Shown here one piece after another: positions 33,491 to 48,526 of a stretch of 64,000 nt of DNA. Each line of letters starts with the position of its first letter. Positions within the stretch are counted from its first letter, which is position 1. Position numbers and translations under genes: made by a program. The notes below the pieces were generated by a model that ran no database searches, was not told the origin of the DNA, and worked only from the letters and a program-made list of their open reading frames with translations. This DNA comes from Aristolochia californica (lineage: Eukaryota; Streptophyta; Magnoliopsida; Piperales; Aristolochiaceae): the NCBI GenBank assembly GCA_029961685.1, contig JARWKL010000008.1:15533981-15597980 (forward strand), written 5' to 3'.

Positions 33491-36400
33491 GATGAAGGGA
33501 AAGTGAAAACTTAAGTTTTGATTTAAGAAAAAAGTATACATATTAAATGGAAATTGACTATACAAAAATGAAGAGAGAGATAATTTTAAAAAGTGTCTGT
33601 AATTTTTAGGGATTGTAAACTCTTTTTAGTTTTGATATATCAGGTTCTGCAATCGTCGGGGAAAGGGGGAGGCTGGGGATTTTTAACTGAGTGTTGACTC
33701 CCAATCCATAAGTCATTCCTTACAAAAATATAGCCCGTTATGCATGATAAATCACTTTACAATCATCTGTGATTGTTAGGTCAGCTTTTTGTAAATGGGA
33801 AAAATAATAGCTTGTTTGACTCAGGTAAATATCCCACCGCAAGTTCTCTTGAGAATTTAATGTTATTCTCTTTAAAAGTTTTGGATTCATCGGTCATTTG
33901 CATCTTTAACATGTTTCAAGCATTTGTATCCATTTCTTAAAACATGTGTAGAAAAATCTCTTTCTTATAAAATTCCAAGCTATTAGGGTTGAACTAGTGG
34001 AATTACCCTAACATGCATAACTAAACTTTTGTGTTCATTTGTGTTGTGTGAATAAATTTTCCTTAGTTACATTTGTTTATTGCTTTAAATACTTTGCATA
34101 CATAAACTCTAAAATTTTCATTTTGTTGTGATCTATTTGCCTCTTATCTCTTTTTTCTTTTACGATATGAAGGGAAAGTGAAAACTCAAGTTTTCATTTA
34201 AGAAAAAAGTAAACATCTAAATTAGATATGCACAATGCACAAATTTAGAGAGAGATAATTTGAAAAGGATTCTGTAATTTTTATGGTTTGAAAACTCCGT
34301 TTAGATTTTATATATCAGGTTCTACAATCATTAGGAAAAGGGGGAGGTGGGGGATTTTTTACTAAGTGTTGACTCCCAATCCAAATGTCATTCTTTCCAA
34401 AAATAAAACCCGTTATGTATGATAAATCACTTTACAATCATCTATGACCGTTAGCTCAGCTTTTTATAAATGGGCAAAATAATGGTTTGTTTCACTCGGG
34501 TAAATATCCCACCGCACGCTCACTTGAGAATATAAAGTAATTCTCTTTAAAAGGTTTTGATCCATAGGTCATTTGCATCTGAAACATGTTTTAAGCATGC
34601 ATATCCATTTTTTAAAACATGTGTAGAAAATCTCTTTCTTATAAAATTCCGAACTTTTAGGGTTGAACGAGTGGAATTTCCCCAACTTGGATAACATAAC
34701 TTTTGTGTTCATTTGTGATGTGTGAATAAATTTTCTTTACTTAAATTTTTTTATTGCTTTAAATTTATTCCACACATAAACTCCAAAATTTTTATTTTTT
34801 TGTGATCTATTTGCTTTTTATCTCTGTTTTAGTTTTCGAGATGAAGGGAAAGTGAAAACTCATGTTTTGATTTAAGAAAAAAGTACACATCTAAAATTGA
34901 AATGCACAATGCACAAATGTTGAGAGGGATAATTCCAAAAGAGTGTATGTAATTTTTAGAGATTGTAAACAATTTTTAGTATTTATATATCAGGTTCTGT
35001 AATCCTCGGGAAAATGGGGTGGCTGGGAATTTTTAACTGTGTTTTGACTCCATATCCATTAGTCATTTTTTAAAATAATATAGCCCGTTACGCATGACAA
35101 ATCATTTTACAATCATTTATGATCGTTAGGTCAGCTTTTTGTAAATGGGCAAAATAATGGCTTGTTTGACTCGGGTAAATATTCCACCGCACGTTCACTT
35201 GAGAATTTAATGTTAGTCTCTTTAAAAGGTTTGGATCCATAGGTCATTTGAATGTTTAACATGTTTCAAGCATTCATATCCATTTTTTAAAACTTGTGTA
35301 AAAAAATCTGTTTCTTATAAAATTCAAAGCTATTAGGTTTGAACAAGTGGAAGTACAGAAACTTCGATGAGAAAACTTTTGTGTTCATTTGTTTTCTATG
35401 AAAAAATTTTCATCACTTACTTTTATTTAATGCTTTAAAATTTTTCCATACATAAAGTCGAAAATTTTCATTTTTTTGTGATCTATTTGCCTTTTATCTC
35501 TTTTTTTTGTTAACGAGATGAAGGGAAAGTGAAAACTCAAGTTTTGATTTAAGAAAAAAGTATACAAATTAAATGAAAATTCACAATAAAAAAATGAAGA
35601 GAGATAATTTTAAAAAGTGTCTGCAATTTTTAGGGATTGTAAACTCTTTTTAGTTTTGATATATCAGGTTCTACAATCGTCAGGGAAAGGGGGAGGCTGG
35701 GGATTTTTAATTGAGTGTTGACTCCCAATCCATAAGTCATTCCTTACAAAAAGGTAGCCTGTTACGCATGATAAATCACTTTGCAATCATCTATGATTGT
35801 TAGGTCAGCTTTTTGTAAATGGGAAAATAATGGCTTGTTTGACTCGGGTAAATATCCCATCGCAAGTTCTCTTGAGAAATTAATGTTATTCTCTTTAAAA
35901 GTTTTGGATTCATTGGTCATTTGCATCTTTAACATGTTTCAAACATTTTTATCCATTTTTTAAAACATGTGTAGAAAAATCTCTTTCTTATAAAATTCCG
36001 AGTTGTTAGGGTTGAACTAGTGGAATTACCCAAACATGCATAACAAAACTTTTGTGTTCATTTGTCTTGTGTGAATAAATTTTCCTTAGTTACATTTGTT
36101 TATTGCTTTAAATTCTTTGCATACATAAACTCTAAAATTTTTATTTTGTTGTGATCTATTTGCCTTTTATCTCTTTTTTCTTTTACGATATGAAGGGAAA
36201 GTGAAAATTCAAGTTTTGGTTTAATAAAAAAGTATACATCTAAAATGGATATGCACAATACACAAATGTAGAGAGAGAGATAATTTGAAAAGGATTCTGT
36301 AATTTTGAGGGATTGTAAACTCCGTTTAGATTTTCTATATCAGGTTCTACAATCATCAGGAAAAGGGGGAGGTGGGGCATTTTTTACTAAGTGTTGACTC

Positions 36401-39400
36401 CCAATCCATAAGTCATTCTTTCCAAAAATATAGCCCATTATGTATGATAAATCACTTTACAATCATCTATGACCGTTAGCTCACCTTTTTTGAAATTGGC
36501 AAAATAATGGCTTGTTTGACTCGGGTAAATATCCCACCGCACGCTCACTGGAGAATTTAATGTAATTGTCTTTAAAAGGTTTGGATCCATAGGTCATTTG
36601 CATCTGAAACATGTTTTAAGCAAGCATATCCATTTTTTAAAACATGTGTCGAAAAATCTCTTTCTTATAAAATTCCGAACTTTTAGGGTTGAACGAGTGG
36701 AATTTCCAAAACTTGGATAACTTAACTTTTGTGTTCATTTGTGGTGTGTGAATAAATTTTCTTTACTTAAATTTATTTATTACTTTAAATTTATTCCACA
36801 CATAAACTCTAAAATTTTTATTTTTTTGTGATCTATTTGCCTTTTATCTCTTTTTTAGTTTTCGAGATGAAGGGAAAGTGAAAACTCAAGTTTTGATTTA
36901 AGAAAAGAGTACACATCTAAAATGGAAATGCACAATGCACAAATGTCGAGAGGGATAATTCCAAAAAGTTTATGTAATTTTTAGAGATTGTAAACAATTT
37001 TTAGTATTTATATATCAGGTTCTACAATTGTCGGGAAAAGGGGGAGGCTGGGAATTTTTCACTGAGTTTTAACTCCCAATCCATAAGTCATTCCTTACAA
37101 AAATATAGCCCGTTACGCATGACAAATCACTTTACAATCATCTATGATGGTTAGGTCAGCTTTTTGTAAATAGGCAAAATAATGGCTTGTTTGACTCGGG
37201 TAAATATTCCACCGCACGTTCACTTGAGAATTTAATGTTATTCTCTTTAAAAGGTTTGGATGCATAGGTCATTTGAATATTTAACATGCTTCAAACGTTC
37301 ATATCCATTTTTTAAAACTTGTGTAAAAAAAATCTATTTCTTATAAAATTCAGAGCTATTAGGTTTGAACAAGTAGAAGTACAGCAACTTCGATGACAAA
37401 ACTTTTGTGTTCATCTGTTTTCTATGAAAAAAAATTTGTTACTTACTTTTATTTAATTCTTTAAAATCTTTCCATACATAAACACTAAAATTTTCATTTT
37501 GTTGTGATCTATTTGCCTTTTATCTCTTTTTTTTGTTTACGAGATGAAGGGAAAGTGAAAACTCAAGTTTTGATTTAAGAAAAAAGTATACATATTAAAT
37601 GAAAATTCACAATACAAAAATGAAGAGAGAGATAATTTTAAAAAGTGTCTATATTTTTTAGGGATTGTAAACTCTTTTTAGTTTTGATATATCAGGTTCT
37701 GCAATCGTCGGGGAAAGGGAGAGGCTGGGGATTTTTAACTGAGTGTTGACTCCCAATCCATTAGTCATTCCTTAAAAAAATGTAGCCTTTACGCATGATA
37801 AATCACTTTACAATCATCTGTGATTGTTAGGTCAGATTTTTTTAAATGGGAAATATAATGGTTTGTTTGACTTAGGTAAATATCCCACCGCAAGTTCTCT
37901 TGAGAATTTAATGTTATTCTCTTTAAAAGTTTTGGATTTATTGGTCATTTGCATCTTTAACATGTTTCAAACATTTGTATCCATTTTTTAAAACATGTGT
38001 AGAAAAATCTCTTTCTTTTAAAATTCCGAGCTGTTAGGGTTGAACTAGTGGAATTACCCAAACATGCATAACAAAACTTTTGTGTTCATTTGTGTTGTGT
38101 GAATAAATTTTCCTTAGTTATATTTGTTTATTGCTTTAAATTCTTTGCTTACGTAAACTCTAAAATTTTCATTTTGTTGTGATCTATTTGCCTTTTATCT
38201 CTTTTTTCTTTTACGATATGAAGGGAAAGTGAAAATTCAAGTTTTGATTTAAGAAAAAAGTATACATCTAAAATGGATATGCAAAATGCACAAATTTAGA
38301 GAGAGATAATTTGAAAAGGATTTTGTAATTTTGAAGGATTGTAAACTTTGTTTAGATTTTCTATATCAGGTTCTACAATCATCAGGAAAAGGGGGAGGTG
38401 GGGGATTTTTTACTAAGTGTTGACTCCCAATCCATAAGTCATTCTTTCAAAAATATAGCCCGTTATGTATGATAAATCACTTTACAATCATCTATGACCG
38501 TTAGCTTAGCTTTTTGTCAATGGGCAAAATAATGGCTTGTTTGACTCGGGTAAATATCCCACCGCACACTCACTTGAGAATTTAATGTAATTCACTTTAA
38601 AAGGTTTGCATCCATAGGTCATTTGCATCTGAAACATGTTTTAAGCATGCATATCCATTTTTTAAAACATGTGTAGAAAAATCTCTTTCTTATAAAATTC
38701 CGAACTTTTAGGGTTGAACGAGTGGAATTTCCCAAACTTGGATAACATAACTTTTGTGTTCATTTGTGGTGTGTGAATAAATTTTCTTGAATTAAATTTT
38801 TTTATTGCTTTAAATTTATTCCACACATAAACTCTAAATTTTTTATTTTTTTGTGATCTATTTGCCTTTTATCTCTTTTTTAGTTTTCGAGATGAAGGGA
38901 AAGGGAAAACTCAAGTTATGATTTAAGAAAAAATTACACATCTAAAATGGAAATGCACAATGCACAAATGTCGATAGGGATAATTCCAAAAAGTGTATGT
39001 AATTTTTAGAGATTGTAAATAATTTTTAGTATATATATATCAGGTTCTGCAATCGTCGGGAAGAGGGGGAGGCTGGGAATTTTTCACTGAGTTTTTACTC
39101 CCAATCCATTAGTCATTCCTTACAAAAATATAGCCCATTACGCATGACAAATCACTTTACAATCATCTATGATCGTTAGGTCAGCTTTTTGTAAATGGGC
39201 AAAATAATGGCTTGTTTGACTCGGGTAAATATTCCACCGCATGTTCACTTGAGAATTTAATGTTATTCTGTTTAAAAGGTTTGGATCCATAGGTCATTTG
39301 AATTTTTAACATGTTTCAAGCGTTCATATCCATTTTTTAAAACTTGTGTAAAAAAATCTGTTTCTTATAAAATTCAGAGCTATTAGGTTTGAACAAGTGG

Positions 39401-42400
39401 AAGTACAGAAACTTCGATGACAAAACTTTTGTGTTCATCTAATATCTATGAAAAAAATTTCGTTACTTACTTTTATTTAATGCTTTAAAATCTTTCCATA
39501 CAGAAACTCTAATATTTTCATTTTGTTGTGATCTATTATCCTTTTATCTCTTCTTTTTGTTTACGAGATGAAGGGAAAGTGAAAACTCAAGTTTTCATTT
39601 AAGAAAAAACTATACATATTAACTGAAAATTCACAATACAAAAATGAAGAGAGAGATAATTTTATAAGGTGTCTGTAATTTTAAGAGATTGTAAACTATT
39701 TTTAGTTTTGATATAACAGGTTCTGCAATCATCGGGGCAAGGGGGAGGCTAGGGATTTTTAATTGAGTATTGACTCCCAATCCATAAGTCATTCCTTACA
39801 AAAATATAGCCCATTACGCATGATAAATCACTTTACAATCATCTGTGATCGTTACATCAGCTTTTTGTAAATGGGAAAAATAATGGCTTGTTTGACTCGG
39901 GTAATTACCCCACCGCAAGTTCTCTTGAGAATTTAGTGTTATTCACTTTAAAAGTTTTGGATTCATTGGTCATTTGCATATTTAACATGTTTCAAACATT
40001 TGTATTCATTTTTTAAAACATTTGTAGAAAAATTTCTATCTTATAAAATTTCGAGCTGTTGGGGTTGAACGAGTAGAATTACGCAAACATGCATAACAAA
40101 ACTTTTGTGTTCATTTGTGTTGTGTGAATAAATTTTCCTTAGTTACATTTGTTTATTGCTTTAAATTCTTTGCATACATAAACTCTAAAATTTTCATTTT
40201 GTTGTGATCTATTTGCCTTTTATCTCTTTTTTCTTTTACGATATGAAGGGAAAGTGAAAATTCAAGTTTTGATTTAAGAAAAAAGTATACATCTAAATTG
40301 GATATTCACTATGCACAAATGTAGAGAGAGATAACTTGAAAAGGATTCTGTAATTTTTAGGGATTGTAAACTTCGTTTAGATTTTCTATATCAGGTTCTA
40401 CAATCATCAGGAAAAGGGGGAGGTGGGGGATTTTTTACTAAGTGTTGACTCCCAATCCATAAGTCATTCTTTTCAAAAATATAGCCCGTTATGTATGATA
40501 AAACACTTTACAATCATCTATGACCGTTAGCTCAGCTTTTTGTAAATGGGCAAAATAATGGCTTTTTTGACTCGGGTAAATATCCCATCGCACGCTCACT
40601 TGAGAATTTAATGTAATTCTCTTTCAAAGGTTTGGATCCATAGGTCATTTGCATCTGAACATGTTTTAAGCATGCATATCCATTTTTTAAAACATGTATA
40701 GAAAAATCTCTTTCTTATAAAATTCCAAACTTTTAGGGTTGAACGAGTGGAATTTCCCAAATTTGGATAACATAACTTTTGTGTTCATTTATGGAGTGTG
40801 AAAATTTTTCTTTACTTATATTTTTTTATTGCTTTAAATTTTTTCCACACATAAACTCTAAAATTTTTAGTTTTTTGCTATCTATTTGCCTTTTATCTCT
40901 TTTTTAGTTTTCGAGATGAAGGCAAAGTGAAAACTCAAGTTTTGATTTTATAAAAAGTACACATCTAAAATGGAAATTCACAATGCACAAATGTCGAGAG
41001 GGATAATTCCAAAAAGTGTATGTAATTTTTAGAGATTGTAAATAATTTTTAGTATATATATATCAGGTTCTGCAATCGTCGGGAAAAGGGGGAGGCTGGG
41101 AATTTTTCACTGAGTTTTTACTCCCAATCCATAAGTCATTCCTTACAAAAATATAGCCCGTTACGCATGACAAATCACTTTACAATCATCTATGATCATT
41201 AGGTCAGCTTTTTGTAAATGGGCAAAATAATGGCTTGTTTGACTCGGGTAAATATTCCACCGCACGTTCACTTGAGAATTTAATGTTATTCTCTTTAAAA
41301 GGTTTGGATCCATAGGTCATTTGAATGTTTAACATGTTTCAAGAGTTCATATCCATTTTTTAAAACTTGTGTAAAAAAATCTATTTCTTATAAATTTCAG
41401 AGCTGTTTGGTTTGAACAAGTGGGAGTACATAAACTTCGATGACAAAACTTTTGTGTTCATTTGTTTTCTATGAAAAAAATTTCTTTACTTACTTTTATT
41501 TAATGCTTTAAAATCTTTCCATACATAAACTCTAAAATTTTCATTTTGTTGTGATCTATTTGCCTTTTACCTCTTTTTTTTGTTTACGAGATGAAGGGAA
41601 AGTGAAAACTCAAGTTTTGATTTAAGAAAAAAGTATACATATTAAATGAAAATTCACAATGCAAAAATGAAGAGAGAGATAATTTTAAAAATTGACTGTA
41701 AATTTTAGGGATTGTAAACTCTTTTTAGTTTTGATATATCACGTTCTGCAATCGTCAGGGAAAGGGGGAGGCTGGGGATTTTTAACTGAGTGTTGACTCC
41801 CAATCCATAAGTCATTCCTTGCAAAAATGTAGTCCGTTAAGCATGATAAATCACTTTACAATCATCTGTGATTGTTAGGTCAACTTTTTGTAAATGGGAT
41901 AAATAATGGCTTGTTAGACTCGGGTAAATATCCCACCGCAAGTTCTCTTGAGAATTTAATGTTATTCTCTTTAAAAGTTTTGGATTCATTGGTCATTTGC
42001 ATCTTTAACAAGTGTCAAACATTTGTATCCATTTTTTAAAACATGTGAAGAAAAATCTCTTTCTTATAAAATTCCGAGCTGTTAGGGTTGAACTAGTAGA
42101 ATTACCCAAACATGCATAACAAAACTTTTGTGTTCATTTGTGTTGTGTGAATAAATTTTCCTTAGTTACATTTGTTTATTGCTTTAAATTCTTTGCATAC
42201 ATAAACTCTAAAATTTTTATTTTGTTGTGATCTATTTGCCTTTTATCTCTTTTTTCTTTTACGATATGAAGGGAAAGTGAAAACTCAAGTTTTGATTTAA
42301 GAAAAAAGTATACATCTAAAATGGATATGCACAATGCACGTATGTAGAGAGAGTTAATTTCAAAAAGATTCTACAATTTTTAGGGATTGTAAACTCCATT

Positions 42401-43050
42401 TAAATTTCCTATATCAGGTTCTACAATCATTCAGAAAAGCGGGAGGCGGGGGATTTTTTACTAAGTGTTGACTCCCAATCCATAAGTCATTCTTTCCAAA
42501 AATATAGCCCGTTATGTATGATAAATCACTTTACAATCATCTACGACCGTTAGCTCAGCTTTTTGTAAATGGGCAAAATAATAGCTTGTTTGACTCGGGT
42601 AAATATCCCACCGCATGCTCACTTGAGAATTTAATGTAATTTTCTTTAAAAGGTTTGGATCCATAGGTCATTTGCATCTGAAACATGTTTTAAGCATGCA
42701 TATCCATTTTTTAAAACGTGCAGAAAATTCTCTTTCTTATAAAATTCCGAACTTTTGGGGTTGAACAAATAGAATTTCCCAAACTTGGATTACATAACTT
42801 TTCTGTTCATTTTTGGTGTGTGAATAAATTTTCTTTACTTAAATATTTTTATTGCTTTTAATTTATTCCATACATAAACTCTAAATTTTTTTTTTTTATG
42901 TATTTTCCTTTTATCTCTTTTTTTAGTTTTCGAGATGAAGGGAAAGTGAAAAATCAAATTTTTTGATTTAAGAAAAATGTACACATCTAAAATGGAAATG
43001 CACAATTCACAAATGTCGAGGGGGATATTTCCAAAAAGTGTATGTAATTT
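33056..43050 (+). repeat. Satellite block C: three-monomer higher-order repeat, ~2,025 bp x 5
   Basis: Three monomer types alternate. Type 1 has gaagtacagaaacttcgatg (33,325; 35,347; 37,375; 39,408; about 41,425). Type 2 has acccaaacatgcataac. Type 3 has cgaacttttagggttgaacg and the acgctcacttgag variant. The anchor gagagggataattccaaaa recurs at about 34,921, 36,946, 38,969 and 40,994, giving spacings of 2,023-2,025 bp. Copies are very alike, so this is the most recently homogenised part of the window. No gene is seen. Confidence 0.92.
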
Positions 43051-45134
43051 TTAGAGATTGTAAACTATTTTTAGTAGTTATATATCAGGATCTGCAATCG
43101 TCGGGAAAAAAGGGTGGCTTGGAATTTTTAAATGAGTTTGGCTCCCAATCCATAAGTCATTCCTTAAAAAAATATAGCCCGTTACTCATGATATTTCGCT
43201 TTACAATCTATGATCGTTAGGCCAGCTTTTAGTAAATGGGCAAAATAATGGCTTGTTTGACTCGGGTAAATATTCCACCGCACGTCAACTTGAGAATTTA
43301 ATGTTATTCTCTTTAAAAGGTTTGGATCCATCGTTCATTTGAATCTTTAACATGTTTCAAGCATTCATATCCTTTTTTTCAAACATGTACAGAAAATTCT
43401 CTTTCTTATAAAATTCCAAGCTATTAGGGTTGAACAAGTGGAATAACCGAACTTGGATGACAAAACTTTTGTGTTCATTTGTTATCTGTGAATAAATTTT
43501 CATTACTTACATATATTTATTGCTTTAAATTCTCTCCTCACATAAACTCTAAAATTTTCATTTTGTTGTGATCTTTTTGCCTTGTATTTTTTTTTTTTTT
43601 TTTGTTTACGAGATGAAGGGAAAGTGAAAACTCAAGTTTTGATTTAAGAGAAAGGTACACATCTTAAATGGAAATGCACAATGCCCAAATGTCGATAGAG
43701 ATAATTAAAAAAATTGTCTATAATTTTTAGGGATTATAAATCTTTTTAGTTTTTATATATCAGGTTCTGCAATCGTCGGGAAAAGGGGAAGGCGGGGGAT
43801 TTTTAACTGAATCTTGACTCCCAATCCAAAAGTCATTCCTTAAAAAAATATAGCCCATTACGCATGATAAATCACTTTACAATCATCTATGATCATTAGG
43901 TCAGCTTTTTGTAAATTGGCAAAATAATGGCTTGTTTCACTCTGGTAAATATCCCACCGCACGTTCACTTGAGAATTTAATGTTATTCTCTTTAAAAGGT
44001 TTGGATCCATAGGTCATTTTCATCTTTAACATGTTTCAAGCATGCATATCCCTATTTTAAAACATGTGTAGAAAAAAAAATCTTATAAAATTCCGAGCAA
44101 CAAGGTATGAACTAGTGAAATTTTCCAAACTTGGATAACAAAATATTTGTGTTCATTTGTGGAGTGTGAATAAATTTTCTTTTCTCATGTTTGTTTATTG
44201 CTTTCATTCTTTTCGTAAATAATCTCTAAAATTTTCATTTTGTTATGATCTATTTGCTTTTTATATCTTTTTTTTTGTTGACGAGATGAAGGGAAAGTGA
44301 AAACTGAACTTTGTATTTATGAAAAAAGTATACATCTAAAATGTAAATGTACAATGCACAATTATAGAAAGTCATAATTCCAAAAAGTGTCAGTAATTTT
44401 TAGGGATTGTAAACTCTTTTTAGTTTTTATATATCAGGTTCTGCAATTGTCATGAAATGGGGGAGGCGGGGGATTTTTAACTGAATGTTTACTCCCAATC
44501 CATAACTCATTCCTTACAAAAATATTGCCCGTTACACATGATAAATCACTTTACAATCATCTATGATCGTTAGGTCAGCTTTTTGTCATTGGGCAAAATA
44601 ATGGCTTGTTTGACTCCGGTAAATATCCCACTGCACGTTCACTTGAGAATTTAATGTTATTCTCTTTAAAAGGTTTGGATCCTTAGGTCATTTGAATCTT
44701 TAACATGTTTCAAGCATTCAAGACAATATTTTAAAACATATGTAGAAAAAACACTTTCTTCTCAAATTTCAAGCTATTATGGTTGAACTAGTGCAACTAC
44801 CCAACATTGCATAACAAAAATTTTGTGTTCATTTCTGTTGTGTGAATAAATTTTCCTTACTTTCATTTGTTTATTGCTTTAAATTCTTTCCATACATAAA
44901 CTCTAAAATTTTCATTTTTTTGTGATCTATTTTCCTTTTATCTCTTTTTTTATTTTACGAGATGAAGGGAAAGTCAAAACTCAAGTTTTGATTTAAGAAA
45001 AAAGTATACATCTAAAATGGATATGCACAATGCACAAATGTAGAGAGAAATAATTCAAAAAATTTTCTGTAATTTTTAGGGATTGTAAAGTCCGTTTAGT
45101 TTTTATATATCATGTTCTGTAATCATCAGGAACA

Positions 45135-45156
45135 GGGGGGGGGGGGGGGGGGGGGG
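45135..45156 (+). repeat. Poly-G tract, 22 G
   Basis: An uninterrupted G run replaces the usual G-rich box of the monomer, exactly at its normal position before atttttt and tgttgactccc. It is an expansion of an existing G-rich element, or an assembly artefact. Confidence 0.85.
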
Positions 45157-48100
45157 ATTTTTTACTGAATGTTGACTCCCAATCCATAAGTCATTCTTTA
45201 CAAAATTATAGCCCGTTACATATGATAAATTACTTTACAATCATCTATGACCGTTAGCTCAACTTTTTTCTAAATGGGCAAAATAAAGGCGTGTTTGACT
45301 CAAGTAAATATCCCACCGCACGCTCACTTGATAATTTAATTTAATTCTCTTTAAAAGGTTTGGATCCACAGGTCATTTGCATCTGTAACATGATTCGAGC
45401 ATGCATATCCTTTTTTTTTAAAACATGTGTAGAAAAATCTCTTTCTTATAAAATTTTGTACTATTTGGGTTGAACTAGTGGAATTTCCCAAACTTGGATA
45501 ACATAACTTTTGTGTTCATTTTTGGTGTGTGAATAAATTTTCTTTACTTACATTTTTTTTATTTCTTTAAATTCTTTCCATACATAAACTCTAAAATTTT
45601 CATTTTTTGTGATCTATTTGGCTTTTATCTCTTTTTTTTGTTTCCGAGATGAAGGGAAACTGAAAACTCAAGTTTTGATTTAAGAAAAAATTACACATCT
45701 AAAATGCAAATGCACAATGCACAAATGTCGAGAGGGATAAATCCAAGAAGTGTATGTAATTTTTAAGGATTTTAAACTCTTTTTAGTATTTTATCAGATT
45801 CTGCAATCGTCTGGAAAAGGGGGCGGCTGGGAATTTTTAACTGAGTTTTGACTCCCAATCCATAAGTCATTCCTTACAAAAATATAGCCCGTTATGCATG
45901 ATAAATCACTTTACAATCATCTATGATCGTTAGGTCAGCTTTTTGTAAATGGGAAAAATAATGCTTTGTTTGACTCAAGTAAGTATCCCACCACACGTTC
46001 ACTTGAGAATTAAGTGTTATTCTCTTTAAAAGATTTGGATCCATAGGTCATTTGAATCTTTATCATGTTTCAAACATTCATATCCATTTTTTAAAACATG
46101 TTAAGAAAAATCTCTTTCTTATAAAATTCCGAGCTATTTGGGTTGAACTAGTGGAATTAGCGAAACTTAGATGTCAAAACTTTTGTGTTCATTTATGTTC
46201 TGTGAATAAATCTTCGTTACTTATATTTATTTATTTCTTTAAATTCTTTCCGTACATAAACTCTAAAATTTTCATTTTCTTGCGATCTATTTACCTTTTA
46301 TTTCTTTTTTTTGTTTACGAGATGAAGGGAAAGTGAAAACTCAAGTTTTGAATTAAGAAAAAAGTATACATCTAAAATGGAAATGCACAATCCACTAATG
46401 TAGATAGAGATAATTCAAAAAAGTGTCTGTAATTTTTAGGGATTGTAAACTCTTTTTAGTTTTTATATATCAGGTTTTGCAAATGTTGGGAAAAGGGGGA
46501 GGTGGGGGATTTTTAACTGAATCTTGACTCCCAATCCAAAAGTCATTCCTTAAAAAAATATAGCCTGTTACGCATGATAAATCACTTTACAATCATCTAT
46601 GATCGTTAGGTCAGCTTTTTTTAAATTGGCAAATTAATGCTTTGTTTCACTCGGGTAAATATCTAACCGTACGTTCACTTGAGAATTTAATGTTATTCTC
46701 TTTAAAAGGTTCGGATCCATAGGTAATTTGCATCTTTAACTTGTTTCAAGCATGCATGTCCCTATTTTAAAACATTTGTAGAAAAATTTCTTTCTTATAA
46801 AATTCCGAGCTACAAGGTATGGACTAGTGGAATTTCCCAAACTTGGATAACAAAACATTTTTGTTCATTTATGGTGTGTGAATAAATTTTCTTTTCTCAC
46901 ATTTATTTATTGCTTTCATTCTTTCCATACATAAACTCTAAACTTTCATTTCTTTGTGATCTATTTGCCTTTATTATCTTTTTTGTTTACGAGATGAAGG
47001 GAAAGTGAAAACTCAAGTTTGTGTTTAAGAAAAAAGTATACATCTAAAATGGAAATGCACAATGCACAATTGTAGAGAGAAATAATTCCAAAAAGTGTCA
47101 GTAATTGTTAGGGATTGTAAACTCTTTTTAGTTTTTATATATCAGGTTCTATAATCGTCGGGAAAAGGGGGAGGCGGGGGATTTTTAACTGAGTGTTGAC
47201 TCCCAATCCATAAGTCATTCCATACAAAAATAAAGCCCGTTACACATGATAAATCACATTACAATCATCTATGATTGTTAGGTCAGTTTTTTGTCATTGG
47301 GCAAAATAATGGCTTGTTTGACTCCGGTAAATATCCCACCGCACGTTCACGTGAGAATTTAATGTTATTCTCTTTAAAAGGTTTGGATCCATAGGTCATT
47401 TGAAACTTTAACATATTTCAATCATTCATATCCATTTTTTATAACATGTGTAGAAAAATCTTTTCTTCTAAAATTCCGAGCTATTAGGAATGAACTAGTG
47501 GAATTACCCAAACATGCATAAAAAAATTTTTGTGTTCATTTGTGTTGTGTGAATAAATTGTCCTTACTTACATTTGTTTATTGCTTTAAATTCTTTCCAT
47601 ACATAAACTCTAAAATTTTCATTTTGTTGTGATCTATTTGCCTTTTATCTCTTTTTTTTTTTACGAAATGAAGAGAAAATGAAAACTCAAGTTTTGATTT
47701 AAGAAAAAGATAGACATCTAAAAAGGATATGCACAATGCACAAATGTAGAGAGAGATACTTCCAAAAAGTTTCTGTAATTTTTAGGGATTGCAAACTCCT
47801 TTTAGTTTTTATATATCTGGTTCTACAATCATCAGGAAAAGGGGGAGGCGGGGGATTTTTTACTGAGTGTTGACTCCCAATCCATAAGTCATTCTTTACA
47901 AAAATATAGCCCGTTATGTATGATAAATCACTTTACAATCATCTATGGCCGTTAGCTCAGATTTTTGTAAATGGGCAAAATAATGGCTTGTTTGACTCGG
48001 GTAAATATCTCACCGCACTCTCACTTGAGCATTTAATATAATTCTCTTTAAAAGGTTTGGATCCATAGGTCCTTTGCATTTGTAACATGTTTCAAGCATG

Positions 48101-48335
48101 CATATCCATTTTTTAAAATATGTGTAGAAAAATCTCTTTCTTATAAAATTCCGAACTATCAGGGTTGAACTAATGAAATTTCCAAAACTTGGATAACATA
48201 ACATTTGTAGTCATTTGTGGTGTGTGAATAAATTTTCTTTACTTACATTTGTTTATAGCTTTAAATTCTTTCCATACATAAACTCTAAAATTTTCATTTT
48301 TTTGTAATCTATTTGCCTTTTATCTATCTTTTTTG

Positions 48336-48526
48336 TTTCCAAGATGAAGGGAAAGTGAAAACTGAAGTTTTTATTTAAGAAAAAAGTATACATCTAAAAT
48401 AGAAATGCACAAAGCCCAAATATCGAGAGGGTTTCGAGATGAAGGGGAAGTGAAAACTCAAGTTTTTAGTTAAGAAAAAAGTATACATCTAAAATAGAAA
48501 TGCACAAAGCCCAAATATCGAGAGGG
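48336..48526 (+). repeat. ~95-bp tandem duplication inside a monomer
   Basis: The stretch from tttccaagatgaagg to cgagaggg (48,336-48,431) is repeated at once (48,432-48,526) with a few differences, for example cgagatgaagggg in the second copy. Both share the rare gcacaaagcccaaatatcg, so the duplication happened after that variant arose. Confidence 0.9.

Noticed and set aside
46052..46336. 94-codon open frame in block D
   Set aside because: Satellite sequence; the frame is not conserved in the matching monomers 2.7 kb away.
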